Source: Comamonas sp. lk
Lineage (GTDB): Bacteria > Pseudomonadota > Gammaproteobacteria > Burkholderiales > Burkholderiaceae_C
Length of the DNA stretch: 64,000 nucleotides
Assembly: GCF_900564145.1 (NCBI RefSeq)
Contig: NZ_UOOB01000001.1
Span: 3,226,754 to 3,290,753 of the forward strand
Direction of reading: 5' to 3'
Under the pieces are notes generated by a model. It saw only the letters and a program-made list of their open reading frames with translations. It was not told the origin of the DNA and searched no databases. How positions within the stretch are numbered: the stretch's first letter is position 1; the number at the start of each line of letters is the position of its first letter. Shown piece after piece: positions 47,420 through 54,704 of this stretch. The translations under genes and the position numbers were made by a program.

Positions 47420-49450
47420 TTAATAGAGGCTCATGGGGGCGAAAAGCTCGTCGTCATCGCTTTCGCGTGATGTTTTGGCCCGTAGTGGCGTGGCATCTGC
47501 CCTTGACTGCTCTGGCTGGGCAACTTGAGCCGCGGTGGTGTTGAAGAGGTCTTGCGGGGGCTGCACGGTTTGCTCCAGCTCCAGCCAGCGGGCATCGGGC
47601 CATTTATGGATGCCAAGGCACATGGCGGCGTGCAGGGCGTAGTTGCGGCAGTCCAGCACCTCATTGCGCGGCCTGCGCTTGACCCAGCGGTACACGTCTT
47701 TGCCGTTGACTTTGACCAGCACGCGCTGCTCTGCGGTGAGTTGTTCGTACCATTCGCGCGGCAGCTTTTGGCTGGTGTGCACGTAGCCGGGGCCGGGTTT
47801 GTCAATGGCGAGCTGGCCCAGCAACAGGTCTTTGGCGCTGTCCACACCCACCAGCCAGAGCTTGATGCCGTGCGATATCTTGCGGCCACGGTAATTGACC
47901 TCTTGCAGACTGCTGGGGCCAACGATGTTGCGGTTGTCGTTGTTGTCGCCCTTGATGGCGCGCAGGCCGGTGAGCTGCCCTTGCGCGCTGCGCACCCAGT
48001 TGTAGACGGCCTGGGTCTGGTCGGAAGAGTCGATGCTGATGGCAGACAGCCCCAAGCTGCCGCCGTGCCAGGCCTGCACGTAGCGCTGCTGCAGGTATTG
48101 GGTGACGGGCTCCCAGTCGGCTTCGCTAGCGGGGTTGCCTTGAATGATGTGGTGGGTAATGGCCCAGCTTTCCAGCCCGCGGCCCCAGGCCCAGATGGCG
48201 ATCTCCCAACGGTCGCGCTGCACATCGACCCCGGCGGTGAGCAGCAGCGCGCCGGCGGGCACGCGGCCCAGGGGGTAGTCTTCGGCCCGGGCTTGCAGGG
48301 CGTGTTCGTCGCTGCTGTCGCCTTTCAGCTCCCAGGTCTCGCCCAGGGTTTCGTTGGTGAAGCCGGTCATGGGCCCGACGTCGCCCGCCTGCAGGGCGCG
48401 GTGGGCTTTTTCAAACTCATCGACGATGCTGACCCAGGTGCGCTGGGGGCTGTAGGCGGCCCAGACATGCACGCCCAGGGTGCGCGGCGGGCGGCAGGGC
48501 TGGCCCGCAGCATCGCGCCAGATGCGGTCTGCGCCATAGCGGCGGCCGGTCTTTTTGCAGACCCAGGTGCCGGTGAGCGGCCAGCCACCGGGCAGGTAGT
48601 CGGCCTGGGTGATTCTCTCTAAGCAGTGGGGGCAGACGTGGTGCACGCTGGCGGGCTGGCCTTTGACCCATTTGAAGCCGTAGGGCAGCTCTTTGCTGCC
48701 CCAGACGAGCGGGTGCTCCGCGCCGCAGCGCGGGCATTCGATGTGGTACTGGACGTAGGCGTCGGATTCTTCGCAGGCGCGCTCTACATGGCACATGCCT
48801 TTGACGCGGGGCGTGCTGCCGCCGACGAACTTGGGGTATGGCGCGCCTTCCAGCCGGCCTTTGGCGAGGCTGCCGGGGTCGCCGGATTTTTCGATGCTCT
48901 GGTCAAAGGCGCTCCATTCGTCGAGGATGGAGACGGCCACGGTGATGCGGCGGTAGGCCCGCGCAGCCTTGCCGCCCAGCAGGTGCAGCACGCTGTCGCG
49001 AAAGGGCTTGTACTTGATGGTGTCCTCCACCCCCTTGCCTTGGCGGCGCGCAGCCTGCACGGCGGCCACGCCGTCAAGCACGGGCTCGATCTCGCTCTTG
49101 ACGTAGCTGTCGCGGTCGTCGTCGGTGGGCTGCCAAAGCGCCTGTTTGCGGCGGCGGTGGGCGATGTTGTAGGCGACGAAGGCGGTGATCATCTTGGTGT
49201 AGCCCACGCGCTTGCTCTTTTTGACGGCCAGCTCTTCGATGCGGTCGTCGCTCATGAAGTCGAGAATGCCGAGCTGAAAGGGCCAGCCGACCCAGCCGCC
49301 CTTCTGGTGGCTGGATTCGCCCGCCAGCAGAAAGTGCTCGGCCGCCCATTCGCTAAGGGTTTGCGGTACATCGGCCCGCAGGCTGGACAGGCCCAGCGCG
49401 GCGGCGGTCTGGATGGCGGCCATGGCTTCCGGGCTGAAGGGTGCACTCAT
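47420..49450 (-). CDS. Phage terminase large subunit (gpA type)
   Basis: 676 residues. Packaging motor and nuclease of lambda-like phages. HFLLAGESSHQKGGWVGWPFQ, VKKSKRVGYTKMITAFVAYNIAHRRRKQALWQPTDDD (adenine/Walker A region), VSILDEWSAFD (Walker B), a zinc knuckle CPRCGAEHP...CPHC, and the nuclease part GVDVQRDRWEIAIWAWG, AISIDSSDQTQAVYNWV, DCRNYALHAAM. It overlaps the small subunit stop by 4 bp. Confidence 0.96.
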   Translation of the reverse strand: MSAPFSPEAMAAIQTAAALGLSSLRADVPQTLSEWAAEHFLLAGESSHQKGGWVGWPFQLGILDFMSDDRIEELAVKKSKRVGYTKMITAFVAYNIAHRRRKQALWQPTDDDRDSYVKSEIEPVLDGVAAVQAARRQGKGVEDTIKYKPFRDSVLHLLGGKAARAYRRITVAVSILDEWSAFDQSIEKSGDPGSLAKGRLEGAPYPKFVGGSTPRVKGMCHVERACEESDAYVQYHIECPRCGAEHPLVWGSKELPYGFKWVKGQPASVHHVCPHCLERITQADYLPGGWPLTGTWVCKKTGRRYGADRIWRDAAGQPCRPPRTLGVHVWAAYSPQRTWVSIVDEFEKAHRALQAGDVGPMTGFTNETLGETWELKGDSSDEHALQARAEDYPLGRVPAGALLLTAGVDVQRDRWEIAIWAWGRGLESWAITHHIIQGNPASEADWEPVTQYLQQRYVQAWHGGSLGLSAISIDSSDQTQAVYNWVRSAQGQLTGLRAIKGDNNDNRNIVGPSSLQEVNYRGRKISHGIKLWLVGVDSAKDLLLGQLAIDKPGPGYVHTSQKLPREWYEQLTAEQRVLVKVNGKDVYRWVKRRPRNEVLDCRNYALHAAMCLGIHKWPDARWLELEQTVQPPQDLFNTTAAQVAQPEQSRADATPLRAKTSRESDDDELFAPMSLY

Positions 49451-50013
49451 GCGGCGTCGCCCTCCTCATCGGCACCTGCTCTGATATCAAGTGTTGCGGT
49501 CTCGTCTATGTCGAGCTGCGCCATGGCTTCGACCTCTTTGTTGACCAGTTGGCAGGTGGAGCGGATCCATTCGTTGCGCGCGTCGGCCATGATGCGCAGC
49601 ACGATCAGCAACACCTCTTGCGGCAGGTCCGGGCAGGCCTTGCGCACCTGGCCTTCGAACTGGTCCATGCGATCGACGATGGCGGAGCTGGCCAGGCCGA
49701 GCACGTCGGCCAGAATGCCGATGGGCGCGTACTCGCCACGGGCGACAGCGTTCTTCAGCTCCTGCGCCTCGCGCTGGGCCTTGGCCAGGCCGGCGCGTTC
49801 TTGGACTAGGTCGAGGCCCAGGGTCTCGCCGATCCGGCCCGCGGCCTGGTCGCGCAGATGTTCGCAGTAGCCCACCAACCAGGCGTGCACGTTATCGCCA
49901 CGGGTCATCACGCCTTCGCTCATGCGCTTGCTGATGCTGGCTTCGCTGACACCCACCATCTGCGCAAATTCTGCTTGCGAAACGATAGCACCCAAATAAG
50001 GCAGAACCTTCAC
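49447..50013 (-). CDS. Terminase small subunit (Nu1-like DNA packaging protein)
   Basis: 188 residues. IVSQAEFAQMVGVSEASISKRMSEGVM is the winged-HTH of Nu1-type small terminases that recognise cos; LVQERAGLAKAQREAQELKNAVARGEYAPI is the conserved linker/coiled coil. The acidic C-terminus contacts the large subunit. It is upstream of and coupled to terL. Confidence 0.9.
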   Translation of the reverse strand: MKVLPYLGAIVSQAEFAQMVGVSEASISKRMSEGVMTRGDNVHAWLVGYCEHLRDQAAGRIGETLGLDLVQERAGLAKAQREAQELKNAVARGEYAPIGILADVLGLASSAIVDRMDQFEGQVRKACPDLPQEVLLIVLRIMADARNEWIRSTCQLVNKEVEAMAQLDIDETATLDIRAGADEEGDAA

Positions 50014-50131
50014 TTAACCCCCTTAGTAAACTCACGCAACAGTCCGACAACGCGGCTCGAATTACCCGCTTCAGAGCTGGCTGGGAAGGACCCGCGGCCC
50101 TCAATCTGCCTGTTTTTTGTGCAGCGCACCA

Positions 50132-50692
50132 TCAGACCTTCACCTCCAGGCCCAGGGCCATCCGGGCCGACCTGCCCGAATACATCGAGATGCTGGTGTC
50201 GCCGCCCTCCATGCGGGCCACGATGCGGCGGGCCCAGTCCTTGCCGTCGTTGCGCTCTTGCAGGCTGACCTTCACGGGCTGCGCTGCCACTGGCGCAGGC
50301 AAGGCAGGCAGGCCCTGCTGCTGGGCATAGGTCTGGCGCGGCATCACGGCATCGCACATCTGCTCGAACTGCGGCAGGTTGGGCGGGAAGTCCGCATGTT
50401 CGGCAGCCAGGCGAGAGGCGGCCAGCTCCACCACCGTGCCGGGAAAGCGCGACAGCTTGGCATCCCAGACCTTCATGGCCGAGATCGCGCCCTTGTCGTG
50501 CTTGCCAGCCATCTGGCCCGTGGCGAACTTGCTGGTGAACAGGCTGCCGTACGAGCCGTGCAGCAGCATGAACAGCTTGCGGATCACGAGGCTGACTGCC
50601 TGCAACGAGGCCTCAGCAGCCTCCTCAGCCGTGTCGCGATAGGCCTGCGGATCTCGCATGGCGTGGTCTGCAAAGGTGGCGATGTTTTTCAT
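50132..50692 (-). CDS. Phage replication-region protein (P-like position)
   Basis: 186 residues from ATG 50692. TAEEAAEASLQAVSLVIRKLFMLLHGSYGSLFTSKF, MKVWDAKLSRFPGTVVELAASRLAAEHADFPPNLPQFEQMCDAV-type segments resemble conserved phage proteins located next to the replication initiator and proposed to load the helicase. ATG overlaps the O-like stop (ATGA). Function inferred from position only. Confidence 0.65.
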   Translation of the reverse strand: MKNIATFADHAMRDPQAYRDTAEEAAEASLQAVSLVIRKLFMLLHGSYGSLFTSKFATGQMAGKHDKGAISAMKVWDAKLSRFPGTVVELAASRLAAEHADFPPNLPQFEQMCDAVMPRQTYAQQQGLPALPAPVAAQPVKVSLQERNDGKDWARRIVARMEGGDTSISMYSGRSARMALGLEVKV

Positions 50693-51489
50693 TCCCAAAC
50701 TCCGTCGAAGATGGCTGCGGCTGCACCGGCATGCTTGTGGCTGTTGGCTGGCAAACGACCGCCCGATGGCTGTGCAGCTGGCTTGAGCCACGCGGCCTGC
50801 AGCCCTTGCGAGCCGCGTATGCACCACAGCTGCAGGAAGGCCTCCAGCGTCATGCCGGCCTTTGCCGCCTCTGACCGAGCGCCGTTCACCACGGTCTCCG
50901 TCACCGGTGCCCGCTTGACCTTGCGCAGCTGCTGCCAGTCGGCCCAGGTCTGGTCGGTCACGTCGTCGGGCTGAACAACAGGTCCTGCGCGCTGTTGCGC
51001 AGGTATGTTGGTTCTTTGATGGTTCCTATTACGGTTCAATGATGATTTGGGTGCGCCTCCTGCACCCCTGGGGTGCGCCTCCTGCGGGGGTACAGGTGCG
51101 CCTGGTTCACCACCTGGTGCGCCTGGTGCGGGGGGTGCGCTATCTGCGGGGGGTGCGCTATCTGCGGGGGGTGCGCCATCTGCACCACCCACCTTGTTCC
51201 GGCTGCGAGCCGATGGCGCTTTCGTCGGGTCAAAACGTGAGGGCGTGATGGTGTAGCTGGTACTGGCGTTCAGGCGATATTCCCGAAACACCAGACCGAC
51301 CTTCTGCAGCCACGACAGCGCCTCTTGCACCGCGCGTTCCGACAGGCAGGTGCGCCGGGCAATGGTTCCGACGCCGGGCCAGCACACGCCGTCGTCGTTC
51401 GATTGATCTGCCAGCGATATCAGAACCGCCTTTTGTGCAGCAGACATGCCCTGCATAGGCCAGCAGGCCGACATGATGATGGTGCTCAT
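50689..51489 (-). CDS. Replication initiator / O-like helix-turn-helix protein
   Basis: 266 residues. MSAAQKAVLISLADQSNDDGVCWPGVGTIARRTCLSERAVQEALSWLQKVGL-type HTH_36 winged helix (residues 15-70) as in phage replication initiators. The middle is a Pro/Ala/Asp-rich repeat (APPADS units) encoded by the tandem repeats at 51049-51190. The C-terminal part contains DQTWADWQQLRKVKRAPVTETVVN, a conserved block of O-like proteins. Lambda O carries the origin within its gene; the repeats here suggest the same. Confidence 0.78.
   Translation of the reverse strand: MSTIIMSACWPMQGMSAAQKAVLISLADQSNDDGVCWPGVGTIARRTCLSERAVQEALSWLQKVGLVFREYRLNASTSYTITPSRFDPTKAPSARSRNKVGGADGAPPADSAPPADSAPPAPGAPGGEPGAPVPPQEAHPRGAGGAPKSSLNRNRNHQRTNIPAQQRAGPVVQPDDVTDQTWADWQQLRKVKRAPVTETVVNGARSEAAKAGMTLEAFLQLWCIRGSQGLQAAWLKPAAQPSGGRLPANSHKHAGAAAAIFDGVWE
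51049..51190. repeat. GGTGCGC tandem repeats inside the O-like gene (candidate origin iterons)
   Basis: At least seven GGTGCGC words occur in about 140 bp. Three are part of an 18-bp tandem unit (GGTGCGCTATCTGCGGGG) between 51133 and 51180. They encode APPADS repeats. Position and clustering match iteron origins nested in phage initiator genes. Confidence 0.6.
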
Positions 51490-51502
51490 ACTCTTCTCGT
51501 TA

Positions 51503-51844
51503 TCAGGCCAAGGCCGTTTGACGCGCCTTGCAACGCACGGGTTTGATGGTTCGCTGTCGGGTGGACAGGCTGCACATGCGTGCCTCGCCCTCCTCCAGCC
51601 TTCCGGCGGCCAGCAGAGCGTTCACCGTGCTGGCCACGCTGCTCAGCTCCAGCCATTCGCCTGTTTGCTCGTTGTGGTAATCGCGCAGCTCGCGGCGGCT
51701 CATGTCTCGGCTGCCGTACTGGTGTGCATGGCGCAGCGACTCGTACAGGCGTTCGTTCAAACGGCGGCGCGTCTCGTTGCCCAAGGCCGCAAAGGCCTCG
51801 GCACTCGTATCGCGCGCCGTCACAGCGCTGTGGGTTGGTTTCAT
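51503..51844 (-). CDS. Hypothetical phage early protein
   Basis: 113 residues from ATG 51844, with AGGAGGT in front. ERLYESLRHAHQYGSRDMSRRELRDYHNEQTG and ELSSVASTVNALLAAGRLEEGEARMCSLS look like a helical winged-HTH-like regulatory protein, and the C-terminus is basic (IKPVRCKARQTALA). No family recognised. 13 bp upstream of the O-like gene. Confidence 0.7.
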   Translation of the reverse strand: MKPTHSAVTARDTSAEAFAALGNETRRRLNERLYESLRHAHQYGSRDMSRRELRDYHNEQTGEWLELSSVASTVNALLAAGRLEEGEARMCSLSTRQRTIKPVRCKARQTALA

Positions 51845-51915
51845 GGTTGAACCTCCTGATATCAACGCGCACGGCATTGCACCTGCGCTCAAATTCATTG
51901 CTTTATTTATTGAAG

Positions 51916-52749
51916 TCATACGCCTGCGGCCTCGCGCAAGCGGAAGCGGATACGGCGCTCCAGATAGGCCGTGGCGTCGGCACGTTTGGCCACCTTGTCC
52001 ATGTCAAAGCGCGGCTGGTAGCCACGACCCGGCCGCACAAACATCAGCACCGGACGCACATCGGCGCCGCCTGTGCCGCTGGCCGCCCAGATGCCGGGAG
52101 CCAGGTGTGCCGTGCGCTCGTCCTGCTCGCCCTTCTGGGTAATGCGTGGGCCGCCGCGTGTCTTGCCATAGGCCACGAAGTAACGCCGGCCTGCCTGCTT
52201 CTTGGTGCCGCGATGCACGCGCAGATAGCCCTTGGCGCTCATGTTGGCCTTGTAGCCCTGCTCGCCAAACGCCTGGAAGTAGCTGATCAGCTGCACCAAA
52301 AACGGTCCGCGCAAATTGCCCTTGCCGTCATCACTGCCGGGGTACGGCCCACCCCGGTCATCGCTGGGAATGGCCGTCTGATAGCCGGCCGGCAAGATGC
52401 CCGCACGCTTGAGCGCCACCTCGCTGCGCTTGTCGCGCCGACGGCCGCCCCAAGTCTGGGCATCCAGAATCTTTTGCGGATCGATCCCCTTGCCGCCCAT
52501 ATAGGTCGGCTCGATGGTCACGCTCAGCTTGACGGCCGTGGCCATGCGCACAAACGGACTGCGCAAGATGTAATTGGTCGGCCGGTCGAACACCGCACGC
52601 ATCTCGTCCTGCATGGCACGGCGGATCTCGAAGCCCGTATCGTTCAGCGCCTTGGCATAGGCCTTGGCGGCCTGTGCGCCCGTCAGGCCGTGGATCTGCC
52701 GCAGCAGCTCCGCCTGGTTCAGCACCCGCGTGCTCAGCTGGATATGCAT
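51916..52749 (-). CDS. Uncharacterised phage protein, tail-completion-like
   Basis: 277 residues from ATG 52749 (AGGAGGG in front). VLNQAELLRQIHGLTGAQAAKAYAKALNDTGFEIRRAMQDEMRAVFDRPTNYIL-type N-terminus and a basic C-terminus (RKQAGRRYFVAYGKTRGGP, RPVLMFVRPGRGYQPRFDMD). The pattern resembles gpZ/tail-completion proteins of lambda-like phages, yet it sits in the early region between the cII-like gene and the replication genes, so both a structural role and a mislocated gene are possible. Function not assigned with confidence. Confidence 0.6.
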   Translation of the reverse strand: MHIQLSTRVLNQAELLRQIHGLTGAQAAKAYAKALNDTGFEIRRAMQDEMRAVFDRPTNYILRSPFVRMATAVKLSVTIEPTYMGGKGIDPQKILDAQTWGGRRRDKRSEVALKRAGILPAGYQTAIPSDDRGGPYPGSDDGKGNLRGPFLVQLISYFQAFGEQGYKANMSAKGYLRVHRGTKKQAGRRYFVAYGKTRGGPRITQKGEQDERTAHLAPGIWAASGTGGADVRPVLMFVRPGRGYQPRFDMDKVAKRADATAYLERRIRFRLREAAGV

Positions 52750-52750
52750 A

Positions 52751-53284
52751 TCAGCCCTCCTCCACTGGCGCCGGCACGCGCGCTGCCGCCGTGACCAGCA
52801 GCTGGTTCAAGGCAGATATCAGCTCGTTGTAGCGGTACTGCAGGCGCTTGATCTCGTTGCGGCTCACCATGGCCTTGCCACCACGAAAAGCGTCTGCCGC
52901 TGCGGACGTGAACTCGCCCACCTCCTGCTGCAGGGCCACAAACGCCTCCACCGGGTCGCCCGCAGCCTGGTCCGGCAGCGCGGGCACGCAGGTGTAGCCC
53001 AGAGCCGCCGCCATAGCGCGCAAGATAGCCGGGTTGCCCGCCATCACCTGTAGCGCCACAGATTCGCGCAGCGTAAGGTGGTGCGTCGTGTTGTTCGGGT
53101 TGAGCTTGTTTTGCAACGTGTTGGCGCTCACGCCCATGCGCTCAGCTAGCACTCGCACACCGCCGGGATGTTTGTGCGCAATCAGATAGGCCGCATCCGC
53201 AACATCGACTGGTATTGGCATGTCGGCCTGAGCATCCAATTCGCCATTGTTTGTGTAGGGAGGAAAAGAGACACTGCTTCTCAT
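52751..53284 (-). CDS. Phage CII-like regulatory protein
   Basis: 177 residues. AYLIAHKHPGGVRVLAERMGVSANTLQNKLNPNNTTHHLTLRESVALQVMAGN is the HTH of the phage regulatory CII family (Phage_CII_2 type), with GDPVEAFVALQQEVGEFTSAAADAF and RNEIKRLQYRYNELISALNQL helices after. In the lambda order it follows cro. It shares CATG with the start of the plus-strand gene at 53283: the two start codons overlap by two bases. Confidence 0.88.
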   Translation of the reverse strand: MRSSVSFPPYTNNGELDAQADMPIPVDVADAAYLIAHKHPGGVRVLAERMGVSANTLQNKLNPNNTTHHLTLRESVALQVMAGNPAILRAMAAALGYTCVPALPDQAAGDPVEAFVALQQEVGEFTSAAADAFRGGKAMVSRNEIKRLQYRYNELISALNQLLVTAAARVPAPVEEG

Positions 53285-53558
53285 GACCACACCTCACTTC
53301 TCAGGCGCATCGCTGACGGCCGCCGCGCAGACAGCCAAGCAAACTCCCATCGCCCCCACACCCGAGTGGGCCCAGGCCATGGAGCTGCTGCTGCAGCAAA
53401 TCGTCTTCGTCCTCGACGTCGAAGGCCGCGACAGCTTCACCGCCCGCAAGGTTGGTCGCTGGAACAACCAGTGCATCCACGAAATGCTGCGCACCGGCAG
53501 CGTGCCCATGCCCGTGATCGAGGAGCTGCAGCGTGTGGCGGTGCGGGTGCTGACGTGA
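53283..53558 (+). CDS. Small phage protein antisense to the cro-cII interval
   Basis: 91 residues: TPEWAQAMELLLQQIVFVLDVEGRDSFTARKVGRWNNQCIHEML-type sequence with consistently GC-rich third positions (ATC GTC TTC GTC CTC GAC GTC...). This makes it more likely coding than the minus-strand reading (53294-53722). It starts head-to-head with the cII-like gene and would be transcribed against the cro-cII messenger. No family known. Confidence 0.6.
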   Translation: MTTPHFSGASLTAAAQTAKQTPIAPTPEWAQAMELLLQQIVFVLDVEGRDSFTARKVGRWNNQCIHEMLRTGSVPMPVIEELQRVAVRVLT

Positions 53559-53618
53559 CAGCTTGTGCTGGCAGCCAAGCCCCGCACGCCAAGCTTGCGG
53601 CGACGGCGAGAGATTCGC

Positions 53619-53852
53619 TCAACCATGAGTAGCCTCCTGGCCAGCTTGATGCTGAGAGATTGACTTCGCAAACGGAGGAGGTAAGCCCTCCACGTTTCGA
53701 CGAGTCCATGCAGCGAGAACACGGTCAGCGATCTTGTCGCTGAGGACCTCGGGCCACTTGTCGACGGCCTGGTAAGACACCCCCAAAGCGGCAGCCACTT
53801 CTCGAGTGGAGCCGCCGAGCATTTCTATGGCCTCTGTTTTTCGGATCGTCAT
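53619..53852 (-). CDS. cro: Cro/YdaS-like repressor
   Basis: 77 residues. TEAIEMLGGSTREVAAALGVSYQAVDKWPEVLSDKIADRVLAAWTRR is a small HTH typical of Cro/YdaS proteins, divergent from the cI gene with three operators between them. ATG 53852. Confidence 0.85.
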   Translation of the reverse strand: MTIRKTEAIEMLGGSTREVAAALGVSYQAVDKWPEVLSDKIADRVLAAWTRRNVEGLPPPFAKSISQHQAGQEATHG

Positions 53853-53862
53853 GCCTCAATCT

Positions 53863-53930
53863 TAACCTTAGTTAAAGAATGAAAGCAACCATAGTTAGTA
53901 TTGAATCCGCCATGATTTCAACCATGGTTG
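53863..53930. promoter_or_regulatory. Right operator region: three repressor palindromes between cro and cI
   Basis: TAACCTTAGTTA (53863-53874), CAACCATAGTTA (53886-53897) and CAACCATGGTTG (53919-53930) share the half-site TAACC. They control the divergent cro and cI transcripts; the third overlaps the cI ATG at 53924. Confidence 0.8.
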
Positions 53931-54604
53931 ATTACAAAGAACGCATAGAGAAGGCGATGAAAGCCGCCGGTGTAGACATCACAGAGCTTGCGAGGTCTGT
54001 TGGCGTGTCATATCAGGCTGCGCGAAAAGTCCTCGAGGGCGAGAGCAAGGCATTCACTGCCGAGAACAATGCCAAGGCCGCTGCACGCCTGAATGTGTCG
54101 TCGGACTGGCTTGCGACCGGCATGGGCGACATGGCACGCAATGCAGGCGGCATTGTTTTCTCGGAAGAAAACGAAGACCTGATACGCATCCCCCTGCTGG
54201 CCAACAGCGGCAGCATGGGCAAAGGCAATGACACGCTTGATGCGGACTATGTGGTGGGCGACTTGGCCCTATCCGCACACTGGATCAACCAGTACATCAA
54301 GCCCGGCAACATCCAGGAGTTGAAGTTCATTCACGCCCATGGCGAAAGCATGTCACCCACTTTCAGTGACGGCGACGTGCTGCTGGTCGATGTGGGCTCG
54401 CGCGACCCTGCCAGCCACGAAGGCGTTTACGTGCTCGATGTACACGGCCAGACCTACATCAAGCGCGTACGCATGCGCATGTCAGGCACGTTGGAGGTCA
54501 GCTCGGACAACCCCAACATCAAGACCGTGGATGAACTGAACGGCGATCACCAGGTACGCGTGCTGGGTCGCGTCGTCTGGGCATGGAATGGCCAGAAGCT
54601 ATAG
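53924..54604 (+). CDS. cI: CI-type phage repressor with S24 (LexA-like) protease domain
   Basis: 226 residues from ATG 53924 (MVDYKERIEKAM). Other in-frame ATGs at 53912 and 53879 lie among the operators; there is no good ribosome binding site, so a near-leaderless messenger is plausible. HTH: ITELARSVGVSYQAARKVL. C-terminal peptidase domain: HAHGESMSPTFSDGDVLLVD (Ser in GESMSP) and TYIKRVRMRM (Lys). The linker has RNAGGIVF, a possible RecA-stimulated A-G cleavage site. Divergent from cro. Confidence 0.92.
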   Translation: MVDYKERIEKAMKAAGVDITELARSVGVSYQAARKVLEGESKAFTAENNAKAAARLNVSSDWLATGMGDMARNAGGIVFSEENEDLIRIPLLANSGSMGKGNDTLDADYVVGDLALSAHWINQYIKPGNIQELKFIHAHGESMSPTFSDGDVLLVDVGSRDPASHEGVYVLDVHGQTYIKRVRMRMSGTLEVSSDNPNIKTVDELNGDHQVRVLGRVVWAWNGQKL

Positions 54605-54704
54605 GCATCGCAAGGCCACTGGTTGCCGACGAGATCCTCGAATGCGGGGCTATGCCCTCTGCCTGTAGAGGTCAGTTGGCATATTTCCCCAGCGGCCAGT
54701 CGCT

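Noticed and set aside
53294..53722. 142-codon minus frame between cro and the cII-like gene
   Set aside because: Ser/Arg/Cys-rich and overlaps the 3' end of cro; the plus frame has better codon usage.
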